46,942 bases of DNA. It comes from Bacteroidaceae bacterium. GTDB taxonomy: Bacteria; Bacteroidota; Bacteroidia; Bacteroidales; Bacteroidaceae. The translations under genes and the position numbers were made by a program. This document shows positions 17,091 through 23,574 of this stretch, piece by piece. Each line of letters starts with the position of its first letter. Within the stretch, counting starts at the first letter, position 1. The notes under the pieces were generated by a model. The model was given only the letters and a program-made list of their open reading frames with translations, made no database searches and was not told where the DNA came from. Location of the stretch: the NCBI GenBank assembly GCA_017480685.1, contig JAFUSD010000139.1, positions 1-46,942 of the forward strand. Reading direction: 5' to 3'.

Positions 17091-17825
17091 CTACCACGTT
17101 ATGACAGGCATATTGTTCGAGAACTTGCCCCACATCACAGGGTGTTGCTTTCCGCGTGTGTCGGTACTTACACGGCTCGACACATAGTCGAACAACTCTT
17201 TAGCAGTGATGGTGCGGTCACGGTTCTTGTCTGCCTTGCCTCTGATGGCTGCCACCAAGGCAGTAGTGAAATATCCGGTCTCTGCTCCTGCAGCCTCAAA
17301 CGATGTTTCTCCGCCACGCGACGACAGGAACAGCAATACATTCAAGTTTTTCAACTCCGATTGGTTTGCAGAGCTCTGTCTTTTCTGCTGGCGCATCTGT
17401 CCCGAGAAACAAGCATCGGCAAAAATCATTTTGTTCTTGCATCGGCTCGATGCCATGACATTACGCACACTGCTATAGCTCAGGTTACCGTCGTATACAC
17501 AGAATCCTCCTTGATAGCCATGACCGCTGAAGAAGAGCAGTATAATGTCATTTGTGTTGGCACGTGCATAGAGGCGGCGCATCTGCGTCAATATATTATC
17601 TCGTGTTGCATTGGCATCCGAAAGGAATATAACTTCAGAATCGCCGTGTTTATCATACACATATCTCACAGCCTGGGCATCTTTTACAGGGAGATGCAAA
17701 GTGTTGAGTTCAGGGTTTTTGTAGTTTTTCACACCTACTGAGACTACGTAGGTCTTGGCACAAGCCACGCTGCACATCATGCAGACGACGGCAAGCGTGG
17801 CTATTCTATTTATTACTCTGTTCAT
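17091..17825 (-). CDS. Secreted caspase-family (C14) cysteine protease
   Basis: This 244-residue protein has a signal peptide (MNRVINRIATLAVVCMMCSVACA) directly followed by the caspase fold at KTYVVSVGVKNY. The catalytic dyad is His102 in FFSGHGYQGG and Cys139 in FADACFSGQ, both intact. Residues 199-210 (DKNRDRTITAKE) look like an EF-hand loop. No prodomain or extra domain is present. I chose ATG 17825 because the frame upstream to 17867 only adds charged residues before the signal peptide. Being exported, it would act in the periplasm or outside, unlike most bacterial caspase-like proteins of defence systems, which are cytosolic. It is cotranscribed with an EF-hand-like membrane protein (56 bases upstream) and the FHA and phosphatase genes. 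Substrate unknown. Confidence 0.92.
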   Translation of the reverse strand: MNRVINRIATLAVVCMMCSVACAKTYVVSVGVKNYKNPELNTLHLPVKDAQAVRYVYDKHGDSEVIFLSDANATRDNILTQMRRLYARANTNDIILLFFSGHGYQGGFCVYDGNLSYSSVRNVMASSRCKNKMIFADACFSGQMRQQKRQSSANQSELKNLNVLLFLSSRGGETSFEAAGAETGYFTTALVAAIRGKADKNRDRTITAKELFDYVSSRVSTDTRGKQHPVMWGKFSNNMPVITW

Positions 17826-17881
17826 TCTTTTTTCTGTTCGTTTAATGGCTTTTGCAATGACTATCACTAAACAAATCTATA

Positions 17882-18844
17882 TTAGACATCTGCCAGATAG
17901 TCTATGCCATCGTCGGTTGTGTCATATGAATGCCCTTGCTCAGTCTCGAAATCCGACATTGCGAAGTGTTCGTCGCGCACGTCGTGCCATTCGTCATCAT
18001 CGAAATGTCCGTTCTCATTGAAGTCGGCTGCCAGGAGGTCTGCTTCACCATCCATGTCTACGTCCATCACGGCAACCACGGTTCCGTCGATTACGGCTCC
18101 GCCCAATGCCACTTCGCTGCCGTCATCCATCGTTATGTGTTCCACACCAAGCACTTCTACTCCACTTTCGTCTTCCACAACAGTGGTTTGTACCACATGT
18201 CCTTCATCATTGTCGTCTGTGTATTCATCGTCTGAGTGACTGGTGTGCTGTGCCACGTCTTCGTGGTGTTCAGCGTGTTGCTCTTCATGCTGGGCATAGT
18301 CTTCATGTGGAGCCGAAGAGGCCGATGTGTGATGTGTTACGTTTGCCTCATAGTGTGGGGTGCGTACCACGCGCAAGTGGCTGTTATAGTCTTCTTTCTC
18401 TGCGGCCGACAGGCTGTTCCACTCTTGAGCCGTATATGTGCCATACAGTTCGCCATGCCACTCGAAAACACCACCAGGACCCACTTCTTCATGAGCAGCA
18501 GCAAATGCTTCGCCAAACGACATGTCGTCGCTCACTCCGTGAGCTATTGCCAGGGTGCCGTCGGTCACGACCGGGGTGGTCAGTCCATCGCTCGATGCAC
18601 CTTCGTTTGTATTGTCGGTCTCTTCAGGGGTTGGTATGGTGCCACTGGTGAAAAGCAGTCCGATCACACCACCTGCCACTGCTGCTGCGGTGCCAAGCCC
18701 AATGTTTTTTACCATGTCGGCCTTCTTCTTTGCTGGTTGTTCTGCATCTGCTGCCGGCTGTTCACTTGCGGTTGTGTTGTCCACCTGTGTCTTCTCGTCG
18801 TCCAATTCAGGGCGGTTCACGATTGTTTCTTCTGAGTAGTTCAT
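17882..18844 (-). CDS. EF-hand-like membrane protein, copy 1
   Basis: This is a 320-residue acidic protein. The short N-terminal part ends in KKKAD, then a Gly/Ala-rich membrane helix (about residues 48-66), so the C-terminal 250 residues are probably periplasmic. A middle domain (about 112-160) has the phrase GPGGVFEWHGELYGTYTAQEW, seen in other Bacteroidales proteins. A His/Glu/Asp-rich linker (about 165-215) may bind metal. The last part (about 230-300) has two calcium-type loops at 261-285: DVDMDGEAD and DFNENGHFDDDEW. This part is clearly homologous to the protein at 24705-25370. It is the first gene of the caspase-FHA-phosphatase operon, behind a strong promoter. Function unknown; a calcium-responsive outside sensor is inference. 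Confidence 0.8.
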   Translation of the reverse strand: MNYSEETIVNRPELDDEKTQVDNTTASEQPAADAEQPAKKKADMVKNIGLGTAAAVAGGVIGLLFTSGTIPTPEETDNTNEGASSDGLTTPVVTDGTLAIAHGVSDDMSFGEAFAAAHEEVGPGGVFEWHGELYGTYTAQEWNSLSAAEKEDYNSHLRVVRTPHYEANVTHHTSASSAPHEDYAQHEEQHAEHHEDVAQHTSHSDDEYTDDNDEGHVVQTTVVEDESGVEVLGVEHITMDDGSEVALGGAVIDGTVVAVMDVDMDGEADLLAADFNENGHFDDDEWHDVRDEHFAMSDFETEQGHSYDTTDDGIDYLADV

Positions 18845-18861
18845 AATTTTTCTGTTTTAGT

Positions 18862-18902
18862 TGTTTGTTTATTTATTGTTTGTTTATTTATTGTTTGTTT
18901 CT
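18862..18902 (-). repeat. 15-bp tandem repeat in the leader of EF-hand-like gene 1
   Basis: Units start at 18862, 18877 and 18892 (TTGTTTGTTTATTTA on the plus strand), about 2.6 copies. They fall in the roughly 110-base untranslated leader between the promoter and the ATG at 18844, and would be A-rich in the RNA. Confidence 0.8.
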
Positions 18903-18961
18903 TAGTCGTTTCTTGTCCTTTTGTTTTTTGTTCGAATCAGCTTTGTTTCTGATTTCCGCTG

Positions 18962-19040
18962 CAAAGTTAAGGACTATTTACCTCCCCACCAAATGTTTTT
19001 TGCTTCGTTACACGAAATATGGGGTTTAATGTATGAAATG
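18962..19040 (-). promoter_or_regulatory. Promoter and upstream element of the EF-hand/caspase operon
   Basis: On the minus strand TTTG (18993-18990) is followed after 20 bases by TAACTTTG (18969-18962), a near-perfect Bacteroidetes promoter. The 51-bp block 18990-19040 matches 25441-25491, upstream of the second EF-hand-like gene, at 38 of 51 positions without gaps. The best part is 19013-19040. The conserved block beyond the -33 box is a regulator-binding candidate. Immediately beyond it the 9-bp repeat array begins. Confidence 0.85.
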
Positions 19041-19213
19041 GGATTTATGGGGTTTATGGGGTTAATGGGTCTTATGGGGTTAGTGGGTCTTATGGGTCTT
19101 ATGGGGTTTATGGGTCTTATGGGCAGCAATGGCATTCCGCCCATTAACCCCATTAACCCCATAAACCCCATCAATCCCATTAATTCCGTCCCATCAATCC
19201 CATTAATTCCCAT
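19041..19213. repeat. Mirrored 9-bp repeat array
   Basis: About nine G-rich 9-bp units (ATGGGGTTT, ATGGGGTTA, ATGGGTCTT and variants) are followed, after a short centre near 19125-19140, by C-rich units (CCCATTAAC, CCCATAAAC, CCCATCAAT) that are the reverse complement. The whole can fold into a long hairpin. Both strands are open in one frame, giving Met-Gly-Leu and Pro-Ile-Asn repeats, which I do not treat as genes. The last units run into the 3' end of the four-helix-bundle gene. The intergenic part 18845-19202 otherwise holds only the promoter and leader described separately. Confidence 0.93.
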
Positions 19214-19766
19214 TCCGGCGCATCCACTCTTTGCGGGCTCTGTACATCTCCTCTTTTATTCCACCATGCTCTTTGAAGTCGCGTTTTTTCCATTCGATGA
19301 GGCCGCGAATCAGCACGTCGCACTGGTGGATAAGGGTTATGGCTATGTTGGCTATGGTCTCGTCGGTGCGGTCTTTGATCTTCTCTCGGTATATGGCTGA
19401 GTCGAGATGTGCTTTGCAGAATGCTCGGGTTTGTATGCATCGAGGGTCGTTGTATGCCCATTGTTCCAGTCCGCGCACACGAAGGTAGTCTTCGTAGTCG
19501 AGGAGCAGTTCGTGTAGCGATGCTCGGTTCACGTTGGTCAGTTTCAGCTCCATCTCGCGCGATGTGATTCCGTCGATGTTTCCTTCGGCCAGGTTTTGCT
19601 TTCCCGAACGTGCTGCTTGAATCATCTGGTCGATGGTTCGGTCGCCAGGCTTCAGAAACTGGTGTGCGAAATAAAAGGTTACATCGTATATGCACTCCGC
19701 CTTCTTGAATGCCTTCAAGGTGCGGTAGTTGTTGTCCTGACGCAGGAAGTCCTTATCTTCGTACAT
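19203..19766 (-). CDS. Four-helix-bundle protein (23S rRNA intervening-sequence type)
   Basis: This 187-residue protein matches the four-helix-bundle family first found in 23S rRNA intervening sequences, in its longer form with a suffix domain. Typical phrases are IYDVTFYFAHQFLKPGDRTI, QAARSGKQNLAEG and LTNVNRASLHELLLDYEDYL. The suffix region (about 130-187) is basic and ends NGN, where the last codons and the stop touch the 9-bp repeat array. The molecular role of the family is not established; nucleic-acid binding has been proposed. It breaks the signalling island between the kinase-gene remnant and the EF-hand operon, which suggests later arrival with the repeat. Confidence 0.85.
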   Translation of the reverse strand: MYEDKDFLRQDNNYRTLKAFKKAECIYDVTFYFAHQFLKPGDRTIDQMIQAARSGKQNLAEGNIDGITSREMELKLTNVNRASLHELLLDYEDYLRVRGLEQWAYNDPRCIQTRAFCKAHLDSAIYREKIKDRTDETIANIAITLIHQCDVLIRGLIEWKKRDFKEHGGIKEEMYRARKEWMRRNGN

Positions 19767-19800
19767 GTGTTATTGTTTTATTGTAAGATGCATGAAAACA

Positions 19801-19845
19801 CCTGTATTTATCACCTTGCAGGGTGGTGCCTGGTTGTAGTTGCAT
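19801..19845 (-). pseudogene. Remnant of a second Ser/Thr kinase gene (5' end only)
   Basis: On the minus strand from ATG 19845 the reading is MQLQPGTTLQGDKYR, against MQLQSGTTLCSGKYK at the start of the kinase gene at 23049 (11 of 15 identical). At DNA level 19804-19845 matches 23008-23049 at 34 of 42 positions. After that the similarity stops and the four-helix-bundle gene follows. The ATG lies 3 bases after the nucleotidyltransferase stop. It is either the stump of a kinase gene removed by the incoming element, or a short duplicated piece. Confidence 0.75.
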
Positions 19846-19848
19846 ATA

Positions 19849-20538
19849 TTAATGATTAGCTATTTGTGTTAGTATTTCTAAAATCATATCTGTTCGTTCT
19901 GTCTCTCCCATTGGTAGTGCACATTCTATTTCCTCTCTGATATTATTCCGCTTCAACAATTTATTACATTCTTTACTCAGATATTGCTTCAATTCGGTGT
20001 TGGTTTCCGCTTGAAAACGTTGTATGATGTAAGAGCAATAGTTCATGACATAAATCACATCTTCGAAGTCGGACGACATGCGTAGGTCGTTTCCTCCTCG
20101 CGAATTGATGGCTTCCAGTTTTGAAGCAATAAAGTATAACAAAGGCATTATATATATTGTACGTCCGTTTGGCAACAGGTGTTCTATTCTTTCTTTTACT
20201 CCGGGTTTGTACCAGCGGTTGGTGAATCCCAGAATTTTTTCGTCGGTGGGCATTATGTCCACTTCTTCGCCTTTGAAAAGCCACCTGCATATCGGCGCAC
20301 CCTGATTATTATCCTCTGTAAATTGTTTCTGATGTAAAAGATCCGTAAAAGCAACATATTCGGGATACGACATCAGTTCGACAACACAAACTACATCGTT
20401 TGTAGGGCGTGAATCGGCAGCAGCCGAATCATCGACATACAACTCAGATACAGCACCGCCAACGTATGTCACTCGTTCGTTGAGTTCGTTCATGCCATCT
20501 GCTATAGATTGTAGCCGTTCAATGTTGTTCTGCTCCAT
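19849..20538 (-). CDS. Nucleotidyltransferase-fold protein (AbiEii-like)
   Basis: This 229-residue protein has the polymerase-beta-type nucleotidyltransferase pattern: YVGGAVSELYVDD, then RPTNDVVCVVE, then EEVDIMPTD and a helical part with LEAINSRGG and DFEDVIYV. In this family the second motif is normally DVD; here it is DVV, so one metal-binding carboxylate appears to be missing. The start overlaps the upstream winged-helix gene by 20 bases, so the two are translationally coupled. Such HTH/nucleotidyltransferase pairs resemble type IV toxin-antitoxin (AbiEi/AbiEii) systems, the nucleotidyltransferase being the toxin. If the carboxylate is truly needed, this copy may be inactive. Family by motif, function by analogy. 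Confidence 0.75.
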   Translation of the reverse strand: MEQNNIERLQSIADGMNELNERVTYVGGAVSELYVDDSAAADSRPTNDVVCVVELMSYPEYVAFTDLLHQKQFTEDNNQGAPICRWLFKGEEVDIMPTDEKILGFTNRWYKPGVKERIEHLLPNGRTIYIMPLLYFIASKLEAINSRGGNDLRMSSDFEDVIYVMNYCSYIIQRFQAETNTELKQYLSKECNKLLKRNNIREEIECALPMGETERTDMILEILTQIANH

Positions 20539-21058
20539 ATGCTTCGCATGCTTTTCTCAGTTCTTCGATTGCTATGGTGCGTTCGCGCGTCCGTCCCATG
20601 CGCAGTGTTTCTGCCACTACCAGCAGGCGGTATAGCTCGTCGTCATTGCTTGCAGCTTCGGGCACGGTGGCATATAGTGGCAGTATTGCCTGTCCTCTCA
20701 TGGTCCCATTCTTGTATGGCCATACAAAATTCTCGTTTCCAACCGATATCTGTTCCTTGATTGGCGATGCAGAAACAGCGGTAGGCATGCCTCGCACAAT
20801 TGCGCCAGGCTGCACAGGGAATACATATCTGAGTCCCGAGACAAGGAAATCTTGCAGAGCAAGCGTGTTGACCACACTCTTTTGGTTGTCAACCAATCCT
20901 GCAATTCGGCAACGCTCCATTGCATCCGATACTTCCGACGGGCTGATGAGTAGCGAAGCCGCGATGTCTTTATTCATCAGACACTTTCCCGATGTGGTTA
21001 ACTTCTTCAGTAGTATCACCACATCTTGTGGTCTCATTCCGTTGTGTTTCTTGGTCAT
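20519..21058 (-). CDS. Winged-helix partner of the nucleotidyltransferase
   Basis: This 179-residue protein has a winged helix-turn-helix in its first 70 residues (DIAASLLISPSEVSDAMERC, followed by AGLVDN), then a conserved region with YVFPVQPGAIVRGMPTA and PLYATVPEAASNDDELYRLL, and an Arg-rich helix (GRTRERT). I chose ATG 21058, because an upstream in-frame ATG at 21109 lies inside the -7 box; ATG 21037 is another option. It probably binds its own promoter and acts as antitoxin-like partner of the downstream nucleotidyltransferase. It has its own promoter inside the kinase island, so the pair is likely an independent cassette. Confidence 0.75.
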   Translation of the reverse strand: MTKKHNGMRPQDVVILLKKLTTSGKCLMNKDIAASLLISPSEVSDAMERCRIAGLVDNQKSVVNTLALQDFLVSGLRYVFPVQPGAIVRGMPTAVSASPIKEQISVGNENFVWPYKNGTMRGQAILPLYATVPEAASNDDELYRLLVVAETLRMGRTRERTIAIEELRKACEAYGAEQH

Positions 21059-21106
21059 AAGTACATGAATTTGCGATTTGCGAATTGCGAATCGACGTTT
21101 TGTCTG

Positions 21107-21137
21107 CAAAGATACATATAATATGTGAGTTCACAAA
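21107..21137 (-). promoter_or_regulatory. Promoter of the winged-helix/nucleotidyltransferase pair
   Basis: On the minus strand TTTG (21137-21134), 19 bases, then TATCTTTG (21114-21107). This is a full match to the Bacteroidetes consensus and sets the leader at about 40 bases before ATG 21058. Confidence 0.8.
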
Positions 21138-21288
21138 GAATTAGTGGGAATAATTCGACGACTGAGCTGCATTTCTGTTTTTTTCGACCGGCTTTGCCGG
21201 TTTCTTTCTTTGCTCACGACCCGAAGCATGGCTTTTTCCTTTGCCCTGCTTTCTTGGTCGTTTCGCTTATTTTGTTTAGGATTCTACC

Positions 21289-23049
21289 TCAGAGGACGAG
21301 GCGGAAGCCGATGTTGTCGTCGCGGCTCGACGGTCCGAACCAGCTGCGGAACGATACGCAGCAGGACCCCGGGATATCGAACCAGCCACCACCACGAAGC
21401 ACGCGGTCGGAACCCGATGATGGGCCTTTGGGGTTGTTGCTTGGAGAAATAGCATAGTATTCGCCATCATACCAGTCGCTGCACCATTCCCACACATTGC
21501 CGCTCATGTCGTAGAGGCCGAGTTCGTTAGGCCATTTAGTCATCCATTCGTGAGTTTTTTTGCCGCTGTTGTCTCTATACCATGCAACATCGTCGAGAGT
21601 GTTGCTGCCACTGTATTTATAGCCATTGGAACGGTTGCCGCCGCGGGCTGCATACTCCCACTCAGCTTCGGTGGGCAGACGGTAGGTCTTGCCAGTGATG
21701 GAGTTCAGCTTGCTGATAAATGTCTGGCAATCCTCCCATGATACGTTTTCAACCGGACGGCGCTTGCCCTTCCAATTCAACGGATTGCTGCCCATCACAG
21801 CTTCCCATTCCTCTTGAGTCACTTCGTGTATGCAGATGTAGAAAGATGACAGGGTGACTTGGTGGGCAGGCTTTTCGTTATCGTATGCATCATCTCCCTG
21901 CTCTGATGTTGCTCCCATGGTAAATGTTCCACCCTCTACATATACCATATCGGCTGCGAGGTTGGCAAGGATTTTGTCACGAGAGTTTGTGGACGATTGG
22001 ATATTCAGCGTAGCAACTACGATGCCTGCTACGGCAATAATACCTGCTGTAACCCATATCCACGTGCGGCTTTTCTTGGCTTTCGGTTGCGGTTGCTGTG
22101 ATACTGCAGGCTTGGGTGTTGATACTGCAGGCTTGGGTGTTGTTGGTGCCGGTTGTGCCACCTTGGCTACCACCACTGTTTCTTCTTTCACTGGTTGAGC
22201 AACCTCGTTGTCAAGCAACTGCAGAAATGCACTTACTGTCTGTGGGCGGTCTTTCCTGCGTGGCTGCATGGCACTCTCTATTGCTTTCCATACACTTACT
22301 GAGACTCCGTTTGGTTTGGCTGGCAATCCGTCCTCGTAAACGATGCTGGCTTCGGGCGGTGTCTCTCCTGTGACGAGTTTATACAGCGTTGCACCGAGTG
22401 AATACACATCGGTAGCAGGGGAAAAGGTCTGTAAACCTTGATTATATTGTTCAATCGGGGCATATCCTTTGCTGATTCCAGCTGGCGTGGAGCTGGTCTG
22501 ACTACCACCGTCATCATATCGCTTGCTGATTCCGAAGTCGATGAGTACCGCATCGCCGTTGCATCGCAACAGTATGTTGGATGGCTTTACGTCGAGGTGG
22601 AGCACATTTTGTGAATGGATATATGCCAATGCTTTGCCTACCTGTCGTATGTAGTCAACCGCAACGGATTCACTCATCGGCAGATGTTGGTCGCTCAGCG
22701 CCCCGCCATCGATGTTTTCCATCACATAGTATGCCGTGCCGTTTTCTTCGAATATGTCGTGAATGCGCACTATGTTGGGGTGGTCGAATGCCGCTATGGT
22801 CTGCGCTTCCTTCAGGAACTTCTGGCGGAATCGCTCCACCAGTTCGCGGCTGCCTATCGATGGCACCGATACATGGCAGGTCTGAGCATCGCGGTTGCAG
22901 AGGTCTTTCATGAAGAACTCCTTCACAGCCACCAGTCGGTTCAGTCCTGTCTGAACTGCCAGATACGTGATACCGAAACCGCCTTGTCCCAGCACACGTT
23001 CTATCTTGTATTTACCGCTGCATAGGGTGGTGCCTGATTGTAGTTGCAT
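21289..23049 (-). CDS. Membrane Ser/Thr kinase with outside FGE/SUMF1-like domain
   Basis: This is a 586-residue protein. The N-terminal Hanks-type kinase domain (about 12-275) has GQGGFGITY, the Lys in VAVKEFF, the catalytic loop HLDVKPSN (His151, Asp153) and LIDFGISK. The usual Arg before the catalytic Asp is Leu, so it is a non-RD kinase. A Pro/Thr/Val linker leads to a membrane helix at about 325-347. Residues about 360-586 form an FGE/SUMF1-like (C-type-lectin-related) domain in the periplasm, with GGTFTMGAT, RLPTEAEWEYAARGG, GNVWEWCSDW and RGGGWFDIPGSCC. One of the two Cys of true formylglycine-generating enzymes is absent, so it is probably a binding domain. Last gene of the LRR-small protein-kinase operon. 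It likely phosphorylates targets of the nearby FHA proteins. Confidence 0.95.
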   Translation of the reverse strand: MQLQSGTTLCSGKYKIERVLGQGGFGITYLAVQTGLNRLVAVKEFFMKDLCNRDAQTCHVSVPSIGSRELVERFRQKFLKEAQTIAAFDHPNIVRIHDIFEENGTAYYVMENIDGGALSDQHLPMSESVAVDYIRQVGKALAYIHSQNVLHLDVKPSNILLRCNGDAVLIDFGISKRYDDGGSQTSSTPAGISKGYAPIEQYNQGLQTFSPATDVYSLGATLYKLVTGETPPEASIVYEDGLPAKPNGVSVSVWKAIESAMQPRRKDRPQTVSAFLQLLDNEVAQPVKEETVVVAKVAQPAPTTPKPAVSTPKPAVSQQPQPKAKKSRTWIWVTAGIIAVAGIVVATLNIQSSTNSRDKILANLAADMVYVEGGTFTMGATSEQGDDAYDNEKPAHQVTLSSFYICIHEVTQEEWEAVMGSNPLNWKGKRRPVENVSWEDCQTFISKLNSITGKTYRLPTEAEWEYAARGGNRSNGYKYSGSNTLDDVAWYRDNSGKKTHEWMTKWPNELGLYDMSGNVWEWCSDWYDGEYYAISPSNNPKGPSSGSDRVLRGGGWFDIPGSCCVSFRSWFGPSSRDDNIGFRLVL

Positions 23050-23130
23050 GGTTAATTTAATGAATAATTAATAATGAATAGCGTGGTTTGGCGGGATAAT
23101 GATTTCATGATGGGGCTGGTGGTATATTTG

Positions 23131-23574
23131 TTATTTTCGAACACTGTCGATTATGTCGCGCAGGGTGGGACGGGTGTTTGTGGTTGGTTGTGCTGGCAGG
23201 GTGATGGTGCTGGCATCGGGCATGGCGGGAGTTGACGTGGTTGTGGTGATGCCTTGTGCGGTGAGTTCTTCGATAGCGAGGTTGACGTCAACTAACTCGG
23301 AGCGCAGGGCGAGGCAGATGGAGTCTTGTGCCATGTTGGCGGCTTCCTGTTCTGTCGGTGTGGCTCCTGGTATGGTGTTCCCCCTGCGTTCGTCTTCCTG
23401 TCGGATGCGTTGTTCGAGTGTGGTGCGACGTTGTATGAGTTCGCGTTGTTTGAGTGTGTAGCGCATGGAGTCGAGGCCTACTGGTTGCTGCTGTGCGTCT
23501 TTGGGTTCGGGGTCTTGTGCTGCGAGGCTGAGACACGACGCGAGCAGTAGGATTGTGGTTATGATTGTCTTCAT
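23131..23574 (-). CDS. Small secreted helical protein of the kinase operon
   Basis: This 147-residue protein is not recognised. It begins MKTIITTILLLASCLSLAAQ, an export signal; cleavage after LAA or lipidation at Cys14 are both possible. A charged helix (about 35-70, rich in Arg, Gln, Glu) and a second helix (about 85-110) are separated and followed by Thr/Pro-rich segments. The start ATGA overlaps the stop of the leucine-rich repeat gene, so translation is coupled. The frame stays open far upstream through the neighbouring gene, but homology-like export features begin here. It ends 81 bases before the kinase gene. A periplasmic partner for the kinase's outside domain is a guess from context. 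Confidence 0.7.
   Translation of the reverse strand: MKTIITTILLLASCLSLAAQDPEPKDAQQQPVGLDSMRYTLKQRELIQRRTTLEQRIRQEDERRGNTIPGATPTEQEAANMAQDSICLALRSELVDVNLAIEELTAQGITTTTSTPAMPDASTITLPAQPTTNTRPTLRDIIDSVRK

Noticed and set aside
16800..17741. Long plus-strand open frame opposite the FHA and caspase genes (also similar long ones at 7244-8131, 12531-13205 and, on the minus strand, 1288-2244 and 38993-39835).
   Set aside because: They lie opposite well-supported genes, have no recognisable domains and show composition expected of complementary-strand readings.
18921..19400. Met-Gly-Leu and Pro-Ile-Asn repeat proteins on either strand of the 9-bp array.
   Set aside because: A 9-bp repeat without stops gives such frames automatically; no start signals or conserved flanks.
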